From Haemonchus contortus (Eukaryota > Nematoda > Chromadorea > Rhabditida > Trichostrongylidae), in assembly GCA_000469685.2 (NCBI GenBank), contig LS997565.1, forward strand, positions 7,575,005 to 7,639,004: a DNA stretch of 64,000 nt, written 5' to 3'. A program made the position numbers and the translations under genes. Positions 1 to 10,120 of the stretch are shown here, piece after piece. Below the pieces are notes generated by a model. That model had not been told where the DNA came from. It worked only from the letters and a program-made list of their open reading frames with translations, and did not search any database. Positions within the stretch are counted from its first letter, which is position 1. Each line of letters begins with the position of its first letter.

Positions 1-2907
1 ATTCCAATGAAGGCTATACAATAAATTGTAGTGACCAGCCATTGGACGTAAGTGATTTTATACCCCCAGGCGGGTCTGACACGCAAGTACTCGAAAGAAT
101 CAGAAGCTTGGTTTTTCTGGTCAGGTATTGATGAGGGATCGGGCCCAGGAATAAAGAAACAAGGACACCATTCGGCACCACACTACCACTGCAATGTCCG
201 AGCTTTGCTTCTTGCTATGAGCCTTCCGGATAAGTGTTTATGTATCCCTCTATGAATGAGAGCCTTTCTCTTGCGTCTGGGAGGTCTGAAATGAGCTGTT
301 TCGTATCCCTCGAATGAGGACGATCCACCAAATTGCCATGTACCCTTTTAGGAGATAGTGATTGTGCCTTTTTCCTCGCTTTTTTTTATTCTATTAACTC
401 TTAAAATAGGACCGTGACGAGTTTTGTGCCATCAAACTGTGTAGGGGCAGTGCTAGGCGGTAATTTCTTTACCCCATTTCTCAGAGTTCAAAAAGAGAGG
501 AAGGGGTATCAATGGTGTTTAGAAGGATCCCGCGTCTGGGCAAATAATTTGGAAACTTCGATCAACCGCATCGTCCGATAATTTCGGTCGATACTGGTTC
601 TTCAAAGTCGATGGAATACAAAAGTCCGTTTCTTCGCCTCCATCCAGGATTTATAGTGGACAAATAGAAAGGACTCGTGAATTTCGTAATAGAAAGATGT
701 ATGTACATGTATGCAACCACACCCCAGACATGCTCAACGGATTATGTAGATCGGGTTACATTTATGAAAATTTTGTTTGGAAACAGTATACAGAATTTCG
801 CAAACAAAACATGATCTACGAAATAGCAAAAAAACCTGTACCGGTAGGAAAGTAAAACGAACCTGAAATCCGAACATAACTGCCTCTGACCATGATGGAA
901 CCTCGTTCACCCGGAGATGGAGCGGCTCGCGGGTCACTGGCGCGACACTCATCTAACGAATTCTGAACATCCGATTCTGATCAAGCTGATATGTAAATCG
1001 ATTTGATGAATCCACTACGTATTAAAGCTACATAAATAAGAAATAAAAGTTAAGGGGCAGCTTGATTGCGGTAAATCTCTTTATCGCGAATGCGTCATGC
1101 CTTTGACTTGGGCTCGGAATCGTAGCATCATTCTGTTGGCGCTCTGACTGAAGAGCAGACTTAACCGTAGAGGAGGGGTTGTCTAATAGCGATGGTTGCC
1201 CTCAAATTTGAATCTTGAGCCGAAAAATGGAGACCAAGGAGGGATAGAAGGTTTGGACTACGGATAGGAGCTTCAATTCAAAAGAAATTGAATCTGGAGC
1301 TCGAGTATAAAGACCGGGAACCGATGGAACGCCAGGTTTAGTTGACGACCTTCAATTCCTAAGTAGTGAGTCGCGCTTTATTTCGTTGATCGTCCTATCT
1401 TTCCTGGATTAGGGCCAAGTGTATTTGCATCAGGTTTCCATAGGGGTAAATACACACTATGCAACTCCGCTGTTAGTGCAAAAGTGCCACCACCAGCTGA
1501 ATAATCCACCATGCAAAAAAGGCATTACCTACATTTTTCCTCCTATCCCTCAAAAAAAAAAACATTTCCAAACCAGTATAAATCAGAAAGTATCACAACC
1601 TACCACAAATAATTGGTGGGATAGAATGTGCGGAGACCGATTACGACGTGAAGAACTCCGATCAGAGGCTATGCTCAAGCTGAAAAATTTCTTTCTCCGT
1701 GTCATGCATGTACACATAGTTTAGCAAACAGCGTTAAATGAAGTCGAGGAAAAGAAAGCTCGCCATACATCACCCTTTTCATAGAAACTATAGAAAATAA
1801 AGAAAAAAATGAATATGTTCTACAGTTTTACTCGACAAAGGTGACTTAGCGCTCATTCTGTTCCTAATTACGTCACTTTATTTATTTAACGTCGGTGCGC
1901 CACAAAGAAAACAGAAACATAGACAAACTTTCACTAAGTTAGGTGACCGAAATCATACCCAAATAAGGACCATTTCTGACCTCAATGAGGAAATTATTAT
2001 AACGAAAGTGTCCACACCGAAACATAACATAACAGTCATGAAGTCAGCCAAAAAACCGCCATGCTTTTCATGGATTGCAGGATAAGAATAGAAAATTAGC
2101 TGTGTATTCCTAAAAGACATTCCAAAGTCTCAACGATCAGATTATGGAAGGTACCCGCCGGAAATTCCACATTAACCCTCAGCTTTCCCAAGCACCTAGA
2201 AGTCCCAAGAGACCCCGAGAGAAATCGGGAGGAATAAGTTTACGGCAGGTACTTCTCGCCCGATCTAACAAATTGAAGGTGGAGGATATATGGCGCATTC
2301 CCAAACCTCATGAAATGGCTGCCTGTCTAGTTGTCAAATTTGTTTTGAAACACAACAAACAAAACACAACAAAATAAGCATTTCAAAAGAACACTCACAA
2401 CTCTGACTACGGGAGAACAGTAAAAAAGAAAGAGGAGTTTCCTGATCAGGAGCAGATGGAGGTAGGACACGGTGACGGGTAAACCTATAAAAACACTCGT
2501 CCCAACTGACATTTTTCAAAGGACTACCCTCCTATCATTATCTACCACTTCTTATCTCGAGAATTAATCAGTACAGTAGTAAGTTCTGCAAGAAAAATTC
2601 GTCCCGATCACAAGATAACATCGGATACCACCTGTTATCGGTTGATGAACCCATATAATAAGCTCACTGGAGAGCCCGATCCTACAGACAGTACCCCATT
2701 TCTTTTACAGCCTACTGAGGAACACCGATTCCTTGAAGGAAAACAATTGTAAGGGAACTTCACTATTAACAACCGATTCTGACCTATTTCCCTCTGTCAC
2801 CACGAAAACCACACTAATGGTAAGGAGCAACCAGCATCCATTTAGGGTGAGCCTCTTGCTGGTGATTCGTTGGAGGGAACGGATAAAGTCCTTTGGGGTT
2901 AATCATT
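1..2907. other. Non-coding, nothing recognised
   Basis: AT-rich sequence with scattered short open frames that lack splice context. The longest coding-like one (2144-2377 +) runs into a low-complexity CAAAC tract. No RNA gene or repeat of the families found elsewhere was seen. Confidence 0.5.
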
Positions 2908-3033
2908 CCCTTCCGTTCGGAATAGTAGTGGAGTATTGGATGCATATGTGGCCTATACAATGACTTGCGGTGGTCAGACGACGGTCAGTGCTTTTATCCT
3001 CCGAGACGAGTCTGGTACATCCGCCCTGATTCA
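2908..3033 (-). repeat. SINE fragment (3' half, reverse)
   Basis: The plus strand shows CTTCCGTTCGGAATAGTAGT, ATATGTGGCCTATACAATGA, CTTGCGGTGGTCAG and GACGAGTCTGGTACA in the same order as in other reverse SINE copies. The tRNA-like head is absent. It ends close to the 5' side of the unrecognised gene at 3.2-3.9 kb. Confidence 0.65.
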
Positions 3034-3234
3034 TTACAAATAATAAATAAGGAAACCGTGGTCACTGGCCGAGTAAGTACAGATCAGGTGACCTCATTTA
3101 CGATTACACAGTTCGAGAAGATGTTTGCTTACCTAAGATTTAACTGAGCATTGTTCAAGTAGATGTATGCTCAAATATATAAAACAGAAAGAAGGGTTTG
3201 GTCCAGAAACGAAAACGAATGATTCACTTATCAG

Positions 3235-3860
3235 GGAAAAAAGCCATTGCCAAAACTCCCATTTACGACAAAGTCCTTGATGATGACCTATTTCTAGTTA
3301 TTACACAGTTTCCTGAGAAATCTATGGAATGTCAGGTATATGACAGAACTGTTCAGGTGACTGGTAGGACGGACTGAACCTGAGGAACCGAAGAGCTACT
3401 GCGGTGAAATCGAAACAAGGTTTGTTCCTCTGAGAGTATGTGCCATGCATTCAAATTAAATCAGAAAAGAGAAGCTGTTGAAGAGCTCTCAAATACCTAC
3501 AAGAAGGGCCGGAAATGGTATTCAGACGGTTATTACTCTGGTAATGAGGATCATCTTCGACCGATCAGTCTAGAATATTTTTCAGCGAGATACGAAAAGG
3601 AAAGAAATACGGGAACGCTGCAAAACATCCGGGAACAGTTGACAAAATTCCACCAACACAGCTATATAGACCGGAAATCATTTAAAAATGAGACTTTTGA
3701 ACCATTCATGTGGCTATATAGAGGCTCATCATTAAATTCGGCCTACCGCAACGGATTATTCGACAGAACAACACCAACCCGGACGTATGAAAGTGAACCA
3801 AACATCGCTAATGATGTGGGGGCTGTTTATCATCCTCGTACTTTTAGGGAACACCATTAA
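3235..3860 (+). CDS. Unrecognised protein, two 3' coding exons (about 164 aa visible)
   Basis: I do not recognise this gene. Exon 3235-3335 follows an acceptor (TTCACTTATCAG) and ends at CAG|GTATAT. Exon 3465-3860 follows AAATCAG, begins in matching phase 0 and runs to a TAA. The joined frame is open for 164 residues across an intron of 129 bp. The protein is hydrophilic, rich in Lys, Arg, Tyr and Asn, with no membrane segment. The tail is rich in Thr, Arg and Asn and ends HPRTFREHH. The first exon begins with two bases of a split codon, so at least one more 5' exon is expected. A GTAAGTACAG donor near 3081 is a candidate, but its phase does not fit simply. An AATAAA lies at 4028-4033, about 170 nt past the stop. 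A SINE fragment abuts upstream, so a decayed gene is the alternative. Confidence 0.45.
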
Positions 3861-4183
3861 TTTACAAGTTGTTTGTTGTGTTAATTTAGGGGTATCACGG
3901 AGATTAAACTAAAGAATTCACAGTTCTCTAAAGTACAAGTGGGTGCAAGATTTGTAAAACAAAAAGTGACATATATAGGGCGACATTAGTTACTACAAAA
4001 GTGCATTGTGATGATGGCAGTCACCATAATAAACTGTAACAAACATAAAGGAACGGCCTATTATTTATTTTTTTTTATTATACGAGGTTCATCAAGCTTG
4101 TTTCTTTGATGTGATGCAATAGTTCAAAAGAACAAAGATCGCTTCAAAGCGCAGTTCTCTCAATTCCGATCCATCTGGTAAGT

Positions 4184-4456
4184 TTTAGACGAATAGTGGC
4201 AGTGATAGGTCAGAATAGTGCAAAAGTGGCGAAGAAGAAGCATAAATTGCCTCATTCAAAGAAATATGAGGCCTAGAAAAGTGCAAAATTAAGGATTGGA
4301 CGAAATTGCGCGACAAAAGGTGCATGAAAGGAGAATTTGGACGAGCTGTCCAAATATGTGTGCCATTGCGTACAACTGGCTACAGTAAGTTGGCAGCATG
4401 CAGTCTGTGCGTCACGGTGCGAATGGTGCAACACAACCTTCACAGCCTCTACAACG
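4184..4456 (+). repeat. Dispersed repeat family copy A (about 275 bp)
   Basis: This segment aligns from end to end with 52032-52305 (+) and with 46027-46264 (-). Shared blocks include AGACGAATAATGG near the start, TAGAATAGTGCAAAAGT, TTTGGACGAGTTGTCCAA, TGTGCCATTGCG and GGTGCAAC near the end. It has no open frame and no tRNA promoter boxes, so I cannot place it in a known class. Short local ORFs here are by-products of the repeat. Confidence 0.75.
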
Positions 4457-4469
4457 AACAGGCACGAAA

Positions 4470-4634
4470 ATTCATTCCGGCACTCGGCTCTTACAGTAAT
4501 CCGGCACGTGTTAACGCGTAAATTTTTACCCGTCTCATATACGACGCTTCGAAAAGAGGCTCTGGGCAAGGACACGGGGTTGGGTGGTGGGGTAAGCCAG
4601 GGGATTACTGTAAGAGCCGAGTGCCGGACTGAAT
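4470..4634. repeat. 33-bp inverted repeat (small foldback)
   Basis: Bases 4470-4502 and 4602-4634 are reverse complements with one mismatch, sharing the core CGGCACTCGGCTCTTACAGT. The 99-bp spacer carries no recognisable content. The structure directly follows repeat copy A and may be its 3' end or a separate miniature element. The other two copies of the family do not show this inverted repeat. Confidence 0.7.
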
Positions 4635-4639
4635 CTTCG

Positions 4640-6939
4640 CCCTAGTCCACAACGACATTAAAACTCGTCCGCTTTCGGGTGTGTGCGCCGGCTAAACTGC
4701 TTTGAGGATTTTATTACGGTATTTTTAGACCATTTTTCGACCAAAAACCGCCCATTTTGCTATCCTTGACTGTCACAGGTCTACCTCAAAGAGAGAAACT
4801 GAGAAACCTACTTTATAGTGAGTTGTGGTTTGACGAGCGAGGAAAGTCGGTGGGGAGGAAAAGGGGAGATCGAAACAGGATGGGGAGTGTAAAGAGAAAT
4901 GATAGGACAAAGCAGGGTCGATTCAAAATTCAAAAAAGAGATAGATAAAGTGGCATGATATGCTAATAAAACTGTCTAGATATTTGGAGTATTAGCTCTC
5001 TATCTGAATACTTTCTGAAAAAAGTCTTTGAGAATTCTACCAATGCCTAGTCAGCAGTTTTTCAGAGCAATAGGAAAAATTTTATTGCACAATTCATGGT
5101 ATAAGGCAATAGAATTTAGATATAGAATGATGAGAAATAGATAAATTTTCAAGGAAAAATGCCCTTCGATGGAATTATAAAGTAGAAAAATGGAATTCAT
5201 AGTCTATGACCAAAGAAAAATGGAGTTTATAGTTTATGACAAAATTCGTCCTGAACATGATTTTCTTAGCCATGAGAATAAAGGCGAACAATTCGGCTGT
5301 ACAAATGAACTGGGAGAGAATTTCAAGGGTCACATGATTTTCTACGAAATGATTAGAAGAACTGTCAGGACAGGACTGTCTCGAGTTGGTTTCTGAATGA
5401 TACGTGACTTTTCTTAACAACAGTCCACCGAACGTGATGAACCCAAATAAATGACTTCTGAAGGTATCTTTTCCCGTGACAAAGGCAAAAATTCCTAAAC
5501 TAAGGTCTTCCTGACTTCTTCAAATTGGAGTGGGCGAAAGAATGAATAGACTTTCATTGTGCTCGCATGAATATTTGGTGAATCACTGCCCACCTAAAAA
5601 CACCCACCTAAGAACTTTTTTCTAAAAAAATCCGGTCAGAATTTTTTTTGAAGAACTTGAGAACTTCTATGAATTCCTAAACGTGATCATCGGAAGCCTT
5701 TTTGGTAAGATATACACAGGACTAAAAAGTGCAAGGGAGCTGTTCCAAAAATGGAGAAATTCTGAAGGAAACAAATGAAAAAAGTGAGAAGTACTGTAGA
5801 GTTTTTTTCTTTTATTCCTTTTTCAGAAGAGTTTTTCCTCGAAACTTTCCTGTCCTCATTCGATGTCATATATTGCCAGCATGACTAATAGATAACAATT
5901 GAAAAAGTAGAACTGGATTGAGGATCAAGCGGATATGAAATGATCCAGTGAAATTGGCTACGACTGAATGAACACGCCACTATTGTTACAGGATGTTTAT
6001 GAACGTTTTTTACGGTATACGGTAGTGGCACATATTGGTCACACACATAATCCTGTTGACTTCCACATTGTTTTTGTTTCACCGAAAAAATGACTTGATT
6101 CCTAAAGCAGGAACCAGTTTTTTTACGTCAAACATTTTTTTCAACGTTTTCAGTGAAAAATAAGCGGTCAAAATCGATATTTCAGACGAAAAACCCTCCG
6201 TATTCAAATGGAAAATTCAGCAAATAAAGCAGTTAAACAATTTTGTAAAAATGATCTGCGCAGTGTCTCTGAGGGGGTGGGGAAGTGAGAGGGAAGAGAA
6301 GTAGGTGACTCTAGAAGGTCCACTACAAATTAACCAATCCTAGGAACTAACAGCTTTGGTAGGTGGAATGGGTTATGAGTCTTGAAATGAAGTGCAGCAC
6401 CTCAGCGCTGTACCCACACCGTTGAAATCCTTAGTAGCCACCCTTTAGGCTCTCGTCAGAACAGCGCCAAAATTGAAATTTGGGCCAGGGGTCAGGGCAC
6501 TACCCTACTACTTCCGAAGAGCGCGTTGACTGTCTAATTGGTGAGTCCTGGCCTCAAAAAGATCTTTTCAAGGACCATTCTCTAGCTATATTTTGAAAGG
6601 GAATGACCTCAAGAGAAAAAAAAAGAAAGAAAGGGTAGATTATCGAAGTAGACTACTCTGGGAATACTGTAGACAGAAGTTGATTTAGGCAGGGGTTCTA
6701 TGAAACATGCCAACACAAGTCTGCAGAATGATTATCCCCTAGAAAGCGAGGCTTCGAACCAACTGAACTTAGAGGGGAACCATCCAAAAAAGCGCGATTT
6801 TTCTGAGCTGCTAGTTAGTCCAATTTTAAGAGAAAAAAGATATGTCATAAGACGTAGTTCGGAGAACTTGAGCGCTATTGTGAGAACAAGCCGTGAAACG
6901 AAAAAGGAAACAAATCACTAAGCGAAGCTGATTGTCTCG
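4640..6939. other. Non-coding, AT-rich
   Basis: It contains one short tandem duplication of about 29 bp (5186-5244, AAAAATGGA[A/G]TT...), a purine-rich patch at 6262-6305 and no supported exon. The short frames at 5.2-5.4 kb overlap the duplication on both strands. Confidence 0.5.
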
Positions 6940-7180
6940 ACGTGCTGATAGATGACTTTCGGAGAGCGTTGTCTGCGTGCCGTCATGAAAAGCGTGCGGC
7001 CGATGGGCCACATGAACTCGTTTTGGCATAGACGGTAGCTTCTGTTGCTGCTGCTTGTGATGACGGTGATGATGGTTTCCCCCTTTCCCTCTGTTGCCCC
7101 CGCCCGCCGCTTCTTCCCCGTTTCTTTCCAGATTGTACGCTCCAATTCACATAACGCAACAGGGCGCGACCTGGCCCATG
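6940..7180 (+). promoter_or_regulatory. GC-rich promoter-like patch with polypyrimidine acceptor
   Basis: This stretch is clearly richer in GC and CpG than its AT-rich surroundings. It contains CGTGCGGCCG, a GTTGCTGCTGCTTG run, GATGACGGTGATGATGG and a pyrimidine tract CCCCCGCCCGCCGCTTCTTC that ends in an AG at 7131. Together with the likely first exon at 7313 it looks like a 5' gene region on the plus strand. No TATA box or initiator is obvious, so the call rests on composition and position. Confidence 0.25.
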
Positions 7181-7312
7181 ATGACCTTCGACAGAACCGG
7201 GCGCCTTACAGACGAACACACCTAATTTAGTTAGAAGTGCTTCTTCGGGCCATTACACTTACACTGAGGGCTTATCGGACGAGAATCATCAAGTCGCTAT
7301 CGACCAGATCAA

Positions 7313-7371
7313 ATGGAAGCTGAAAGCGACGGCAATTCTCGATCGAGTGTAACACCTCGTCAGGAGAACAG
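7313..7371 (+). CDS. Possible first coding exon of an unidentified gene
   Basis: An ATG at 7313 opens a frame reading MEAESDGNSRSSVTPRQEN and ending at AACAG|GTATTTTG, a good 5' splice site, after 19 codons plus two bases. The frame is closed 48 nt upstream by a TGA and this is the first ATG after it. A GC-rich patch and a strong acceptor (TTTCTTTCCAG, ending 7131) lie upstream, which suits a spliced or trans-spliced 5' leader. The Ser/Arg/Glu-rich start suggests an intracellular protein. No following exon could be assigned; the +strand open frames at 8.3-8.9 kb are candidates only. Confidence 0.33.
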
Positions 7372-7379
7372 GTATTTTG

Positions 7380-9230
7380 ATGCGTCAAAGCTGATGACTG
7401 TCCTCTAAAGGCCTATTCGAGAACGTCCATGTTGACAAGGGAACTAATGAAAGGAATAGAACAAGAAGTAAATAATAAACAAAAACATCAGCACAAAAGT
7501 CATAAAGCTAAATGTGAACGCCACGGGAGGAACAGCTTTTACGATGTAGTGTTTACATGCCCAACACAGCGGCGCCTGTTTATTTGTCAAACTGTGTGTA
7601 GTGATAGTATCACTTCGTCAGTATACAACTGATTCACCCATAAAGATTTACATAGTTATTTATTTACATATTTACTTGACTATTGGTTGCTGTCATATAC
7701 AAAACAAATATATTAATATGGGCTGAATGACAAAGTTTTTGGGCGCTAATCGACCCCGTTCCAGGGATGCGCCTCGTACTAGACTTCCATTCGGATTTTA
7801 GTGCCACTGCATGGGTGTGTCGCGTATACAGTGACTTGAGATGGCGAGCCGATATACAATTCAGTGCTGATACCTTCCTGATTGAGCCTTTATCGAATCC
7901 TCAAACCCAGATGTCTAGATGGCCTAATTGGCTTGGGCACTTCGATCTGTGATGTCCCTGGGGTAAACAGTGGATTTTCAATCGTCTAATGAAATCCTCC
8001 CCTAGAGATTCCGTACAGCAATCAGAGTCGACTGATCATTTTCCAGAATTCGCCGCGAATTTGCTCCTACTATAAACGCACTTTCTCTTAGCATTTGGGA
8101 AAGGGGTCCGATACTACAACTCGCTTTTTGTGATATTCTGAACATTATTTTCAGAAGTTGGAAGGACCACCCAAGTAGACCGAGGACAACTGCTGAAATT
8201 CTCAAATAACTACGTCTCCCGTTTAAGTATAGAGCTTTGGTGAATCAAACAATGTATGTCCAAGCCCAAGGCATAAGCTCGCACCGGCTGACTTTGTTTG
8301 GGGTCATATAATGGGGATGTTAAAGCAACTGACACTGATGTGAGGTTTACTTCAGCATTAAAATTGATTCTCATTGTGACTGTATCCTACCCTACGGCCT
8401 TCAGGATAAGTGTCATTACCCTAGCCACTCTTACAGTGCCTTTAGCCACGATGCCGCGGCTGTCATTGGCAATAGGAAAGAAGCTAGTCACACAAAACGC
8501 TGAAGGGTCAGAACGACGGAAACGGAAAAGGAGAAAGCTAAATGAAAGATGTTATCTCGGAGGAACTGCTTCCGATTGTTTGCACCGATCTTCCCCCTTA
8601 TCGAATCAAAAGCTGAACAAGGGAAAGGTCACATTAAGAGTTTTTCTGTCCGATCTATGGAAGACCTATCAGGTACCACTGTCATTCATGTCGTCTCCGT
8701 CACGCCAATGATGGGTGTGTCAGCATTCCCTGATGATGATGACCTTTACATACATGCTTTCAGGTCCTCACAGAGTAGTGCAACCCCGCACATCCTCTCC
8801 CCCTGGCAAAGGGTCTTTATAACTCCCAAGTCCGAAACTACTGAGAGTATTAGGAAAGATGAAAGAACGTTTGATCATAGTCAACCCTTCTCCCTCTAGA
8901 AGATGGATCTCGTTCTATTAAGCAATGAGGAAAGAAGAATCACTCAGACTGGAAGACTACTCTGAGCGGGGAAGTGTGGGGACTACTTCATGAGCGTAAG
9001 AAGCTCTGTAAGGAAAAGCTTCCGTAGTTATAAAAGAGAGGACAGCGGGGACAGAAAGTGTCGAAGGGCAGAATAGCACACAACTGACGACAAGTTTGTG
9101 TCGTTAACGAACGGGTTCTAGACCATCAACCAAATAGCATGCGATCTTTACTACATTTATGCTTAATGATGGAAGAATCTGAAGCAAAGCTGTTCTTCTA
9201 CTCTTATTTTCCAGGTATCATGTAAACTAG
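7380..9230. other. Mostly non-coding; weak possible exons at 8.3-8.9 kb
   Basis: Apart from the degenerate SINE at 7.77 kb, two overlapping plus-strand frames (8298-8711 and 8549-8899) contain a basic cluster (GSERRKRKRRKLNE). A possible 90-bp intron (TCAG|GTACCA near 8672 to GCTTTCAG near 8763) is also present. They could belong to the gene starting at 7.3 kb, but the phases do not settle it. Confidence 0.3.
7766..7890 (-). repeat. SINE fragment (reverse, degenerate)
   Basis: ATGCGCCTCGTACTAGACTT, CCATTCGGATTTTAG, ATACAGTGACTTGAGATGGC and TTCAGTGCTGATACC match the tail and body of the reverse SINE copies, with many changes. No B box can be made out. Confidence 0.5.
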
Positions 9231-9233
9231 GAC

Positions 9234-9430
9234 GAAGGTGGTGTAGTTGCAAATAGCGCGCTACCCACACGCCTGATCCTGAGCTTGAGACCAGGAACCT
9301 CTCACAAGCCACTCAGATTTTCCGTCTTTCCAAGGTCGGTTTATTGATACCGAACTAGTCTGGGAGTCAGAAGTACTGACTTGTGCACTGGTTGGTAAAC
9401 GCAAATCATTGTGTAAGCCAGCCAATGTAC
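9234..9430 (+). repeat. tRNA-derived SINE copy (forward, diverged)
   Basis: The copy starts with GGTGGTGTAGTTGCAAATAG, an A-box-like segment, but the B box is eroded. The body keeps GGTCGGTTTATTGATACC and AGTCTGGGAG, followed by GCACTGACTTGTGCACTGG and the CATTGTGTAAG tail seen in other copies. It is about 30% diverged by eye from the better copy at 9.85 kb. Confidence 0.7.
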
Positions 9431-9853
9431 AATTTGATACTTTTGTATTTTCCGACGAATTAGTTAGTCGACCTGAAGGGGTGGAAGGAATGATCCAATC
9501 ATGGATTCTCCGCCCTCCACGAGTATAAGAACCAAATTTCCTAAATATGTCTCCCAGGGTAGAACTGAGGGGATCATAGTTTAGTTGATGGCACAGTCGA
9601 ACGTGTCAATATGAAGCGTCACGGGTGATGTGATAGTAGTGCTCTCGCCCTTCACAAAGGTAGTCCTGCTCCCTGAACGTGCGAAAATTGTCGCATCCCA
9701 TCACTCACATCTTGGAGAAAGAGTACGGAAGTAGTCGACGGTCACTTTCAGCACCAGTAAGTGGGCATCGCTTTTCAAACCGATACGGTACGGTACACGG
9801 ACAATAGTTTTGAGTACCTATTTTGGGTAAATTATGGAATTTATGGTGCATAA

Positions 9854-10120
9854 TAGGGCAGAGATGGTGCAGTGGCAAGTGGCGCACTATCTTGCACACA
9901 TTGGCCGCGGGTTCGAGTCCCACATCGATATCCACCTTGACCAACAAAGCCACAGTCTTCTGGGGTAGGCTAATTGATACCAGACTCGTCTGGGAGGATA
10001 AAGCACTGACTTGAACATTGGATGGCCACTGTAAGTATAGTGTTACTGTAAAGGCCACATACGCATCCATTACGGAACTAAGATTCTGAATAGAAGTCGA
10101 ATGCGAGGCGCGTTCCTGAA
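9854..10120 (+). repeat. tRNA-derived SINE copy (forward, best preserved)
   Basis: The head GATGGTGCAGTGGCAAGTGG resembles a pol III A box, and GGTTCGAGTCC at 9910-9920 is an intact B box; together they look like a tRNA 5' half and T arm. The body holds ACCAGACTCGTCTGGGAGGA, AGCACTGACTTG and GGCCACATACGCAT, and the 3' end reads ATTCTGAATAGAAGTCGAAT. These blocks recur in order in at least a dozen places in this window, on both strands. Long open frames crossing this region on either strand are shadows of the repeat. Confidence 0.85.

Noticed and set aside
9855..9930. Intact tRNA gene
   Set aside because: A and B boxes are present but no acceptor stem forms, and the same sequence is part of a dispersed SINE.
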